Below are positions 23,538-34,330 of a stretch of 64,000 bases of DNA, in pieces. Under the pieces are notes generated by a model. It saw nothing but the letters and a program-made list of their open reading frames with translations. It ran no database searches and had not been told where the DNA came from. This stretch comes from Clavulina sp. PMI_390. Lineage: Eukaryota > Basidiomycota > Agaricomycetes > Cantharellales > Hydnaceae. Within the stretch, counting starts at the first letter, position 1; every line of letters starts with the position of its first letter. Location of the stretch: positions 94,308-158,307 of the forward strand of contig WIDE01000069.1 of the NCBI GenBank assembly GCA_015039315.1, read 5' to 3'. Both the position numbers and the translations under genes were made by a program.

Positions 23538-25688
23538 CTACACCAGCTTGAACCCGCCTGTGCGAAGCATGACCCCTTGCGGGTCAATTTGCTTCCTCAG
23601 CTTCTTCGCCCTGTCTAGATTGGGTCCGTATAGCCTCTCCACAGAGTTGAACGAGTTGGCATAGTTATTATATAGCATCATGTCCTCGACGGGCTGACCA
23701 TCGGCCCTCAAGATGTCCGTCATCATCGCAATGGCATCCTTTAGGATGTTCGTTGCAAGAGTGTCGTCGGCCTCGTCGCTATAGAATACTGCGAGAAGAT
23801 AGAGAGCGCCATAGACATCGTGTGGGTAAAGCCCCTCTGAGAGGGGGCCTGTGACCGCGGAGGGAACCCACGGCTCGACAAGAAGGTTCACATTTTTCAT
23901 ACTCGGGACCAGTGAAACCAATGTCTGATCAGCGAAAAATGTCATGCTCAGTTCAGCAAGTCGATTCGATTCTGAAACGATTCACTCACGTCAGCGATAT
24001 TCATGAACTGCTGGACGATAGTCTCCGTTGTATTGTGGACCATCACGACATCGGCAGCAGCGCTAGAAGATTGTAAGGTGAGACCATACTTAGCGATCGT
24101 TAGAGGGGGCTGGCATTTCTTACCGGAGAACATCAGTGCCATCGAAGATACTGGACAAGACAGTGATGGCTTGAGAAAAGTTATAGACAGCGACGTTTGA
24201 GCCATGGGGAACCTCGTCAAAAGCACTGAGCCAATCTGTGGGCGGAGATTCTCCCTAGAGCAAAAGCCCAGTGTTCCAGTAAATTTGGAGGCAAGTTTTA
24301 ACGGGAAACTAGTCACATACATGATAGAGGGTGTTTAGGACTGCGCCTTTCCCAGCTGGCGTGGATGAATAAGCTAGGTGGACTGAACCAAGGGTGATAG
24401 GGTTGGGACCAGTTTCCATATTGGAGAAGTTTGTGATCGCCCCAGCGAGCATGGGAACGGAGCTCTCAGGGAACATGAGCTCTCCAGCCTGGGTAGTTAT
24501 GAATATCCTCAGGATGGGTTCTGCACACTAAAGCGGGATTACTCACATAGACATGATTGTGTGAAACAGCCTTGACAACGACGGAGGTAGCGATACCTAT
24601 GGCCAATGAGATGAATAGACCAGCCTCGGCATGACTAGTGAGGACGGTGCAAACCAAAATTGTTGCCGCCGCCCTTCAGGCCCCAAAAGAGATCTGCGTT
24701 CTGGGTTTTGGAAGCAGTGACAATTTTCCCGGTAGGGAGCACGATCTCATATGAGAGGACGTATTCCATAGCGAGGCCAACCTACGAGTCATTGTCGTGA
24801 GATCTCGAACATGGGAGATAATACCGACAGATGACTTACCTCATCAGACAAGAAAGAATACCCGCCACCTAATAGGAAACCGCCGACGCCAACGCCAACC
24901 ACGCGCCCACCCGAGACCGTGACATTATACCCGTCGAGCACCGAGTAAACGTGATCCCCTAAGTAATGTAAAAGAGAGCATGCGGATAAAAAAGGGTCAT
25001 CCAGTCCAAATTGGATCAAACGCTTACAGGTAGTACCCATGCCAATCTTAACCGTTCCAGCGCTTGGCGAGTAGGTCACCTCGTTGAAATGAGTCATCCC
25101 AATCTGAATACCAGTTGTCGAGCTGAAGTTCGAGTTAAATGAATGACCACCGCCTTTGATACCGAATGGGACGGGATATGCCCCAAGGACTTTGATCTAC
25201 AAAACAGATCGAATAGGTCAGCAACTTGTGTAATCGTTTTCATGAACGGCAAGAGAGCCACGAGAGGGTGAAAGATGGTGTTTAACGTACAACTGCGGAG
25301 ACGTCAGCCGTCGTGGCAGGCTCAACAACGCACGTGGAGTTAATGCTTGTGTTCTTGATCCATCGCTATGAGAGGAGGAATGGTTAGGTCTCCATGCATC
25401 CATGAAGAGAACCGCAGCGGCGTACATCTACCACGGCAGCGTAGTTAGAAGACCCTGAAAATTAATACATAGCGTGAGCCATCGTAACAAAAGCGCACAA
25501 TTGAGCAAACCGAGCTGACCAGGATATGAGACGAGCTTGGACGAAGAGACACTCCGGGAGATCTCTTTACATGCTTCAGTGACGGATACAGACTTTTGGG
25601 TGCGGGATAACACAGCGGCATTGACTGGGGAAGGGCCACTCGAGGATGCGACGAGCGCCGACAGCGCTAAAGCAATGGAGGGACGCAT
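23538..25688 (-). CDS. Secreted FAD-linked oxidoreductase (PCMH-type, BBE family)
   Basis: A multi-exon gene that starts MRPSIALALSALVASSSGPS, a likely secretion signal. Coding segments include ACKEISRSVSSSKLVSYPG, RWIKNTSINSTCVVEPATTA, IKVLGAYPVPFGIKGGGHSF (PCMH FAD-binding loop with the flavin-linking His), TGIQIGMTHFNEVTY, GGRVVGVGVGGFLLGGGYSF and LFWGLKGGGNNF. The C-terminus has the berberine-bridge-like region with MYNNYANSFNSVERLYGPNL and ends GGFKLV at 23538. Such enzymes oxidise sugars, alkaloids or other small alcohols outside the cell. The loop that carries the second flavin-linking Cys in bicovalent members reads VGVGVGG here with no Cys, so a single covalent link through His is expected. 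Exact junctions of the many small exons were not all verified. Confidence 0.85.
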
Positions 25689-27300
25689 GGGAGAGTTAGG
25701 AGACGTGAAAAGTTGTCGTTAAAGCCTGGAGAGAAGTTGAGAGCCTGGTGGCGAGCTGGCGCAGATTGGCCTTGGCAAGCAGTCCTGAAGAAGGGGCGAG
25801 GAGAGGCTGCTGGGGGTCCAAGAAGTCGAGTAACGGTACGATTTTATAAGGCCCAGCAGGCCAATAGTCGCATTACAATACCCGCAAGGCTCACAAGAAG
25901 ACTTCATCACGAGAGGAGGACGGGTGAGGCAAAAACGAGAGAAGCGAGCAGAACCACAAACCTCCCGCTCCCGCCCCCGCTCTCTATTACAAGGCCCACC
26001 GCACACCGTGTTGGTTGATGAAATTAGGACTGCAGTGCTGTTGGTAGTTACAGTGGTGGTAACGTTTGCTTTACGGAATGAGAAAGCCGGCAATTATCGG
26101 AAAGCGTACGAAGAACTTCGCTTGTGGGATTATAGCCTACAAAAACCTCATCCTAACTCATTCTACAAAGGGGTTTGAATCAGTCCACGTTCGGAACGAA
26201 GTACCCCGAAGTATATGGAAACTGGTAAAGCTTACCACATAGCCCTATGACAGCCAATGTCTTCCTCCATGTGGCACGTCGCGTGTTCGATCGTTCGATC
26301 TCATCTCATCTCGAGTTCCAGTGGCAGATGGACACCCGGCGTCGAGGCGTGGCAATGTCCATTAGGGTGAACTGGCCGCCCCCTTCGCAATATATCGCGA
26401 TGGGAGGGTTCGAGGTGAGTGAATACCAAGATTAGTCAAGGTCCGGCACATTGGGATTCAATGCCGCAGGCATGCAGTACTCCACATGAAGGCGCCACTA
26501 ATCTGAGCCCCTTGCGTGGTCGCTCGATCGGAGGTTCTCGTCCCCCCGTCCGTGCTCTCGAATAGAGACAATTAGGCCATAATGAAGAATGAAGGGTTCA
26601 ATGAAGGCAGTGATGGAAGCAAGCGCTCCCATAGGAGGACAAGTAGAACGTTCACGTGGATCAGGATTGTGGGTCTCTGGAGAGTGAGGCATGAATTTGT
26701 GGGATGCTTGGCTCGGACGGGCTTGAGATGTTCGCCCAGCCTTCACTTCATGCGCTATTTTCAGCGTTGGGTGACTCAAGCCCTAGATCTGCCACGAAAC
26801 TCCGGCATTCATACGAGGACAAGGAGTACCTGTCACTCAAGTTAAGGGGAATCGCCATTAATGTTGGCCCTCGGTGGTGCTCCACCTGACTGACAAGAGG
26901 CGGGGTCATAGGGGAATGAAAAGAGCATGGGACTTAAATGAAGAACTTTTCGGATCAACTCGCCGTTCGGTGCTGTTTGCCCTGGGGCCACTCCCAGGTG
27001 GCGTGCGTGGAAAATGCACCGAGGACGAACCTGTCAGCCACCCGATCACCGGTAATGAGCTGCACAATTAGGGAGGGAAGTGTCTCAAAAACTGTCCGGC
27101 AAATCATGAGATGAGCAATAATAGACCGCACATACCACACACCGAAGTTTTATGCTCGGCGGGCCGTCTCTAGCGATAGGAAGAAGATATAAAATTAGGA
27201 AGGAAAGTACCCGGATAACCGCGAAGGCGCAAACAAGTGCTCACCGGTGGTACATCTCACTTCTGCCGCTGTGATGAGTTCTCGTGTGACCACTATTTTC
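25689..27300. other. Gene-poor stretch upstream of the FAD oxidase
   Basis: About 1.6 kb without a gene I can support. It contains the FAD-oxidase promoter at its left end. Many short ORFs overlap on both strands with no shared reading, which argues against coding. Confidence 0.5.
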
Positions 27301-27321
27301 TCGCAGAAGCACGGCAAGCTA

Positions 27322-27597
27322 AGCCATGCCAAGCTCAACTGGGCCTTTGCTAGCTGTCAGATTTACTGTAACTGTAAAAGGCTCCTTGCAGCTCAGTAGT
27401 TGCTTCGTGGCGTTCGCAAGCTTAGTGAAAGGAATGAACAGGATGGCTGACAGAGCTGGAACTTTCTTGCCAGCCACCATGTCATTCATCAGGATTGAAG
27501 CATGGACGCTATGAAAATATGCGCTTTGAAGTACGGTATCCGCAGCTTCCGGAAGCGAGTTGGAGGTTGGATAGTTGTGATTAACACCGGAGACCAC
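27322..27597 (-). CDS. Possible 3' exon of an unidentified protein
   Basis: An open frame of about 90 codons, ending VELGMA, is open upstream to about 27612 (reading ISELSVVSGVNHNYPTSN). It has balanced composition (AADTVLQSAYFHSVHASILM, LSAILFIPFTKLANATKQLL). An acceptor-like CTTTGTTAG precedes it. I found no convincing upstream exons in 27660-28170, so it may be a gene relic, a short gene or chance. No family recognised. Confidence 0.25.
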
Positions 27598-27612
27598 CGA
27601 AAGTTCACTAAT

Positions 27613-28181
27613 CTAACAAAGAGGGGGTCATGAGAGTAGGAAGTGATGGCGCGAGAATCGCGTTAGTGGTCAAATGCTCCGCACCACCCGCAAAATTCAA
27701 ACAGCACGCTAAGAATAAACGAAAAGAGTGCCCGAAACTTGGCTTCGCTAGGCCGTCGGGGCTGCGCTGCTCAGGCCACTGAGTGTGGAGAAGAGCGCAT
27801 AACGGTCAATCAAGGCGCTGGCCGCTCTTCCAGCCAATATCGGACCTAAATTATGGTCGTTCAGACGCTGACGACCGCGGTATGGGAGGAGTCACTATGC
27901 AAAGTGAGGCGTGGGAATATTTGACTTCCTCGTCCACGTTTTTGACAGAGAGGCATTATCTACTAACCGCGCGAGCCCCTCCGAAGATGAATTATCTTAT
28001 TGTGAGAGCAATATTATCTGTCATCCAGTGCGTTCATTTAGGACTCTCCTGCGCCGTCCCATGTTCGCTTGGACATTTAGGCAAGAAGCACTCAGCACTC
28101 CGGGCTGCTTGAAGCCCGCCAATTGTAGTTCGCACTCGATGAAATCTCACCGCGGTAACTCGACGAGGTGAAGAAAGATAA
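27613..28181. other. Unassigned spacer
   Basis: About 570 bp; short ORFs only, nothing recognised. Confidence 0.4.
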
Positions 28182-29666
28182 TTAAAATGTTAAGATTGTG
28201 TACAGTTCTGATGAGCGCTTTCCTTTTGGTAAGCGCATTGACAAGTACTTGGCACGATCGGATGGTAGAAGTTTTAGGAGAAAGAGGCTACACTTCTTCA
28301 CAATGATCGGAATAGCCGGAACCAGGCCAAGACCTTGACCTCTTGGCACTAGGGGGCTATTGGCGCCGATATCGCTGCCTACTCGCACTTCTCCACAAGC
28401 TTCCACGATGCGCGGTAAGTAGTGTAGCCCGTATCTAGTGGTGGATTTTGAGCCGGAATGAGCGTCCAACACACATACATTGTCTAGATTAATGATCGGA
28501 GGAAGGGTTAGCTTACCGAAGTTGATGCCGTTGACGACGATCGTGTGAGGACCAGCAGTGATAGGGAACTTGCCCCAACTCCATCCAGACTGTGTTGGGT
28601 GAAAGAAAGCGCATCAGGTCAGGAGATTCGTGACAGAGAAGTGGACAATTCGAGTTCAAAACGAAGAGAATCAAAGACGTACCGAGATTGCAGTGTCGGG
28701 GTTCGTTTGGTAGGTCTTGTCGGCGACGAATGCACCAGTGTTGCCCAACGGTTGGCCATCGATAGTGATAGCATAGCTTTCACTCTTGAAGTCGATATCA
28801 GACAGCCAGAACCATGCAGAGTTGGTTGGGTTAACGGTGATTGTGTATGGGTTAACCTTGGTCCCCGATTTGGTCATGGTGAATGTAGTCCAGGGGTTGT
28901 ACACTTGGCCAGTGCATGGCGGCGGCGGTGGGCAGTACGAGACGGTCGCAGTCGTGGTCTCCGTGGTGGTGGACGTAGAGGTCGTGGTGCTGATGGTAGT
29001 GGAGGTCTCGGTCTTGGTCGTCGTCTCCGTTTTTGTGTACGATGTTGACGTGGTAGATGTCACGTATGGCTTCTCGTATCTGATATGAAGATTGACAGGT
29101 GACAGGAACAAGTGAGTTCGCATGTGACAAAATGCACTGACAACTATGACCTCAGGGTAGAACTCACGTTACTCCGTTATACTCGAAAGTCGAGGTTGCA
29201 ACAAAGTAGGTCGTGCCAGGATTGCCATTGGCCGCGGCGGTGGATTTAGGGACCACCAAGGTAGTGGGCTCGGAAGTCTTCCATGTTACTGTTGATAGAA
29301 TTGCGGCAGTCAGGTCGATGAATTACCCAAAAGACAAGAGAAATGTTGAGGGACATACCTGAGGTGGTTCCTCCAACGTAGGCTTGTGCGCCAACAGTAG
29401 TTGCTCCAGGGAAGCCATCAAGGCTATACGGCTAGAAGCAGATACAAAGCAGCGGGCAAGTGCAGTGAGCAATTCTGTTGCAGTGTATATTGGAGTATCC
29501 ATGTATCACTTACTGGAGGAGTCGTCCTAGCATCGACGATCTCTGTGTTTCCGAACACAACCTGGAACTGGTCTTTGCATCCCAAAGAGTTACAGACGGC
29601 GTCGTTTTGGCAGGCAGCGCTGACGAGCTTCAACCCAGCGAGGGCGGCGAGTGCAACTGAGAGCAT
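28182..29666 (-). CDS. Secreted protein with Thr/Ser-rich linker, function unknown
   Basis: The start ATG at 29666 gives a signal peptide (MLSVALAALAGLKLVSA) followed by a Cys-containing segment (CQNDAVCNSLGCKDQFQVVF). Further exons read PYSLDGFPGATTVGAQAYVG, VTWKTSEPTTLVVPKSTAAA and TTYFVATSTFEYNGVT. A low-complexity Thr/Ser/Glu linker of about 40 residues follows. Next comes a globular part with VSYCPPPPPCTG, VYNPWTTFTMTKSGTKVNPY, TNSAWFWLSDIDFKSESYAI and a last clear exon reading SGWSWGKFPITAGPHTIVVN. The Thr-rich linker is a likely O-mannosylated spacer, so it is probably an extracellular or cell-wall protein. The 3' end is uncertain: after a donor in GGCATCAACTTCG the last exon may begin at about 28482 and run to 28182. 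I do not recognise the family. Confidence 0.7.
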
Positions 29667-30751
29667 TGTCGATGACCGCGAGGATGTTAAGAGATGAGGG
29701 GGGAAGAGAGAAGAACATGCTAATGGCGGTCGTGCTTTATGAACCTGGGGGAAACATGTCCGGCTTCAGTGGGAGCATATCGATTAGGTAGTTCAGTTTT
29801 TCGGACGAGCACCTCCGTGGCATGTGTGGAAATACAGATTGGCAGTTGGCGGGATCGGAGTATATTTTTTCGATTATTCCGCTGAGTAATGTGTTGAAAT
29901 ATTGGGTTTGCGGGTATGATTTTTTGGTGAAGGAGGAGAGCGTATTGGTGCAGGTAGAATGCCAAACCTACATAAATACATGTGGTCGTGCTAGTTCATC
30001 GATCAATGAGAGCGACCTTATCCAATTTCGCTCTTGTCGCTCTTTTTTCTAAAATTGACGCCACTGTTACATACCAGCCAGATGGGATGGGATGATGACG
30101 AGGAAGAGGTGTTTTGGGGGGGCTAATTCAATTATGTGACAGGGATATTATGACAGAGAGTTGCCACCGATGAAAACATGCTCTGATGTGGTAGCAGGGG
30201 AGCAGAATCGTGGATGGAGAGGTGTTGGGAACCCTGCCAACGAGAATGGTGGAGTGAACTTCGAATGGCGCATTACCTCGAGGCCTTGATTGATCAATGA
30301 GAGCAGCGTCTGGAAGCTATTATAACACTGGCAAAGGGTAAAAGAGATAATTGGGCACCATTTTCATGCCCAGCAATGGGCGACAAATTCTGCAGAGACT
30401 GGCTTTCGCGCAAAAGGCGTAAACGAGCACAACCCTGTGTGGTGGTATGTGGTGAGATGTTTGGTCAGGGCAAATTCAACAACAACAAAACGTGTTCTCC
30501 TCATTGCAGGAAGCTTCATCACGACTGCCACGCGTTAGCCCCCCAGTTCCGATCTATTACGAAACCTGGACGCACAAACTATATAGTATTGTCTCAATCA
30601 GCAACGACCTTGTCACGCCCTCCAACAAGATAAAGCTGCACCAATATTGTTGTTGAAAGCTATCAGTTCCCCCCTGGACCTGCTGTAACAAATCTCTGTA
30701 TATCAGGAACTCGCGCAAAAATCTCTCGCAAATCCTTAGTCAAGTGACATT
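29667..30751. other. Intergenic between secreted-protein and membrane-protein genes
   Basis: About 1.1 kb with divergent promoters expected. No supported ORF, RNA gene or repeat. Confidence 0.5.
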
Positions 30752-32149
30752 ATGACACGACTCTTCCGGACACTCCGGTTCTCTGCGTACTGTATGTCTT
30801 CACGGCACGATTTGCTCTGACCTGCTAAGAACTCAACCGGGCTCATGCCTTGCTTCTTGGAACGTGGGTTTTACTATACCTAGTGGTGGCAGCGGCGTTC
30901 GATATCGTTGTCCTCGGGCTCACAGCGAACTTCGCCGCTAAATTCCTTCCCCTTCACCGTGAGCAGACATTCTTCGTCTCTCTACAAGGACCTTCACTAA
31001 TATTCTTCCCTATAACCCTCGCTTCCTATTTCCATCCCATCATAGGCGACTTCCTCATTTTTTCCCTCACCTGCTGCGCGCTAACCCTAGTGGTATTAAT
31101 GGTATTGTACGTCTTGCACGACTGCTGCGCAAGATGAAACCGCAAATTGACACACAGCACAATAGAGCATTGCGATCTGTCCCTGCATGGGAGATCCCGC
31201 TACTGTTNNNNNNNNNNNNNNNNNNNNNNNNNNNNNNNNNNNNNNNNNNNNNNNNNNNNNNNNNNNNNNNNNNNNNNNNNNNNNNNNNNNNNNNNNNNNN
31301 NNNNNNNNNNNNNNNNNNNNNNNNNNNNNNNNNNNNNNNNNNNNNNNNNNNNNNNNNNNNNNNNNNNNNNNNNNNNNNNNNNNNNNNNNNNNNNNNNNNN
31401 NNNNNNNNNNNNNNNNNNNNNNNNNNNNNNNNNNNNNNNNNNNNNNNNNNNNNNNNNNNNNNNNNNNNNNNNNNNNNNNNNNNNNNNNNNNNNNNNNNNN
31501 NNNNNNNNNNNNNNNNNNNNNNNNNNNNNNNNNNNNNNNNNNNNNNNNNNNNNNNNNNNNNNNNNNNNNNNNNNNNNNNNNNNNNNNNNNNNNNNNNNNN
31601 NNNNNNNNNNNNNNNNNNNNNNNNNNNNNNNNNNNNNNNNNNNNNNNNNNNNNNNNNNNNNNNNNNTGGGCCGACTTTGCTATTTGTGAGTCACAGTATT
31701 ATGCCTCCATCGAGGCGCAACTCTGATCCCATTGATTTTCATTAGTCACTATTCTATTCCTCATAACTCTTCACCTCACACTCAGTGCTACTGGACGAGG
31801 ATATCCTGAGACTTGGAACCAATCGATCTCCAACCTCGGCTGGTATGGTGAGGAGACGGGGAGCCGGAGCGGTTACCCGTATACTGGTATCTCGCAGCAG
31901 CAGCCATATACCGTCCAACCTGGCGTGAGCTATACGTACCCGAATGTACAAAACTTTGGCGGGAGTCAGCCAGTGTATCAACTGCCAGGCCACAGCGTCG
32001 TCATTACGAATGGGCCACATGGTCAATCTAGTAAGTGTTCTCAAATCTTCTTTCGGGAGAGCGATTGGGGTTTCTCAAGCACCTGTACTGATGCTATGTT
32101 CCTCCCATCAGTTCAACAAGTACCTGTTGTTCCTAGCTCGGAGGCATAA
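30752..32149 (+). CDS. Multi-pass membrane protein (MARVEL-like), interrupted by assembly gap
   Basis: The start at 30752 gives MTRLFRTLRFSAY, then after an intron hydrophobic segments TWVLLYLVVAAAFDIVVLGL, SLIFFPITLASYF and LIFSLTCCALTLVVLMVLYV, which look like membrane helices. The run of N at 31208-31666 removes the next exon or exons. Beyond it a polar tail reads YPETWNQSISNLGWYGEETG and continues with Tyr/Gly/Pro/Gln-rich sequence to GHSVVITNGPHGQS, then a last exon SIQQVPVVPSSEA ending at 32149. The arrangement of about four helices plus a cytosolic tail fits MARVEL-type fungal proteins, but this is inferred from hydrophobicity only. Confidence 0.6.
31208..31666. other. Assembly gap (459 N)
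   Basis: A run of undetermined bases that falls inside the membrane-protein gene and hides part of its coding sequence. Confidence 1.
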
Positions 32150-32737
32150 TGAAGCGCCCAACACGATCATGTCACTTCCTCGCGGTAGTGTATGGTTGAT
32201 TTTGACTTATGTGCTCTGTAATTGTGCTGCTGGCAGTGCCGCAAGACTACAACGGCCTTCGGGTGACAGGAAGCCTTTGGTGTTGTAAACTTTGTTTCTT
32301 TTTTGCGCAATCTCAGCCTTTCCATCTCCCCATCGCCCACGATCAAGCAAACGTCCCTGTTACCGGAGCGATCGTTGAGCTCTAATTGCTTGCTCGTTGG
32401 CCAGCGACGCCCGCAAGGAAAAAAAAAATGGTTGCAGAACGAACAACCAAACGAAGCCCTTATCTCTTTCGCGCCCCTTCACACCTCGAGCTATGAGGTC
32501 GACGTTGTGGATACCCTCCCGCCCTATCTCCTCTAGACCTAGCAACAAAGCGGGATGAGTGCCACTCATTGGCCCATTGGCGTGGGAGTTGTGGGACATT
32601 CACATTGTATCGAAATGCGCCCACCTCGTGGCTGCCGCGCTGAGAGTGAATATCATCACCTCGAGGCATCGTTCCTCATCCTAATTGTCATCTTGTCCAT
32701 CAAATTCACAAACTCACCCTCGGCTCGCCGATCCGTC
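32150..32737. other. Intergenic between the two membrane-protein genes
   Basis: 588 bp; includes a short A9 tract at about 32421. No supported ORF. Confidence 0.45.
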
Positions 32738-33862
32738 ATGGTCAAAATCTGGGGGTCATGGCGGTATCCACGCCTAGATCACAGCTCACCGCTCCCTCGT
32801 GGGGTACCTCGATGCCATACTTAAGGCTCCAGTATGCAGTGATTGATTTGCTTTTCCCTCCTCTCGCCCCATCATCACCCACTGCAGTGCTAGTGTGTTT
32901 CCTAAGTTCTCTCTCTCAAAGTCTCAGAATGCTGGATCTGTTGTTCGTCGCTGCCCTTTTTGCTATCACACGACGTGTGTTCGAGCCTCGAACAACCGCG
33001 AGGCGTGTTTCCTTGGGTAGGTGAAGCCTTGGAATCTCTGGCCTCCTCCCGCTCTGAATTAAGGTGGATTGTGAGAATGCGGCTGAATACTGACATCGCG
33101 TACTTGATTTTTTGCCTTGGGAATGAACCGCAGCCGTCCTGGCGATGGTCATCGTTCATTTGGTCCTGGCATACATGCCATATACTGGATGTGAGCTCTT
33201 CTCTAGGTCTATCAAGGAAGCATGGGCTCATTTCTCATTTGTCCTCTTTCTCGCACTGCCAGATTATGAGAGTCTCGCAATTGCAATTCTCGCCTTTTTG
33301 GGTTTGGGAGGACTCATAATCGCGTAAGTTACGATGTGCAAATGTGTATGCACCCAATCTCTCACTGCTCCTTCGTGCTCGATCTGGAATGGGGCCTGCT
33401 CGACACATTACTGCGGATCACAGTGCTGCTCGCGACATTCGCTCCGAGACGAGTTCTTTGACGCAAGCTCAGGAGGATGTGCTCGCAGTCGCAATCGCAG
33501 GATTATGTGAGTGGTCAAAATGTTTCTTGGATAGCCTTTGTGAGCACTAACATCCTTGACCTGCCTGCTCATGGCGCAATTTACTCATAGTCTGGCTGAG
33601 TACGTTCACTTCCCTCTATCTATTCCCCTGAGTGCTATTTACTGACTCGTGAAACCTTACGTTCATCACTGCACAGTGCTCGTTATGTCCCTACGAACAT
33701 TCCTCGGTTCTTCCGCGTCCACAGGTGGTGCAGTGGCCCCCTATGCAAGTGAGATCGCGTCGGGCGGCCGTCGTGCCTCACGAAGCCACTCCTATGGCGC
33801 AGGATACCATCATCGGCTGGAGGAATCAGGGTGCATCCCTGGTCCCGGCCGGGTTTGTGTGA
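32738..33862 (+). CDS. Probable second multi-pass membrane protein, model incomplete
   Basis: The clearest exon follows an acceptor at about 33134 and reads AVLAMVIVHLVLAYMPYTGC, then SFVLFLALPDYESLAIAILAF and LGLGGLIIA before a donor at about 33325. This gives at least two membrane helices. A hydrophobic stretch upstream (LDLLFVAALFAIT, near 32931) and a polar stretch downstream (HITADHSAARDIRSETSSLT, near 33400) are likely further exons. A possible C-terminus reads AQDTIIGWRNQGASLVPAGF with a stop at about 33862. The start at 32738 (MVKIWGSWRYP) is a guess. It follows another membrane-protein gene in the same orientation, so the two may be paralogues. Confidence 0.4.
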
Positions 33863-34330
33863 TCGAGGAATGGTTCTACTAACTACTAGTAGTACCGAGC
33901 ACGGACAGCGCTCTAAGCGTTGACCATCCGCAGATAATTCTAGTGACGATAACGACGCTGACGCCTTCATCACGATGCTCCTGATGTATACTAGTAACTG
34001 GCCCTCACTTTGTAGCTGAGTCCAGAGGTAATACGGAACACTTGTATCTTCATGACGAGGGCCACTGTAAGAAACAGCGACTGACAGGCGAAAAGGTCCA
34101 AATAGTGGTATATTGTAATATCGTCAAGGAAAAGGAGTGATTAGGTTTTTGAAAGTAAGGAGTGATAGAGTTTAGTTTTGGCTTCTAGGTATAAATTGTG
34201 AGTGGGGGGAACGAATGCCAGGGTGTGTAAGACGTGAACCAATGCGACTAGCAAGCACCGAAGGATAAGCAAACCAGGAAAATCCATGACACAAAGGGAA
34301 GGAAGAGCAGGTTCCGCTCTTTCAGACAAA
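33863..34330. other. Convergent spacer
   Basis: 468 bp between the membrane-protein gene and the transporter, tail-to-tail. No coding signal. Confidence 0.5.

Noticed and set aside
28545..29088. Plus-strand frames rich in Val and Gly (VVVSVVVDVEVVVLMVVEVS)
   Set aside because: Antisense of the Thr-rich linker of the secreted protein, which has a signal peptide and consistent introns.
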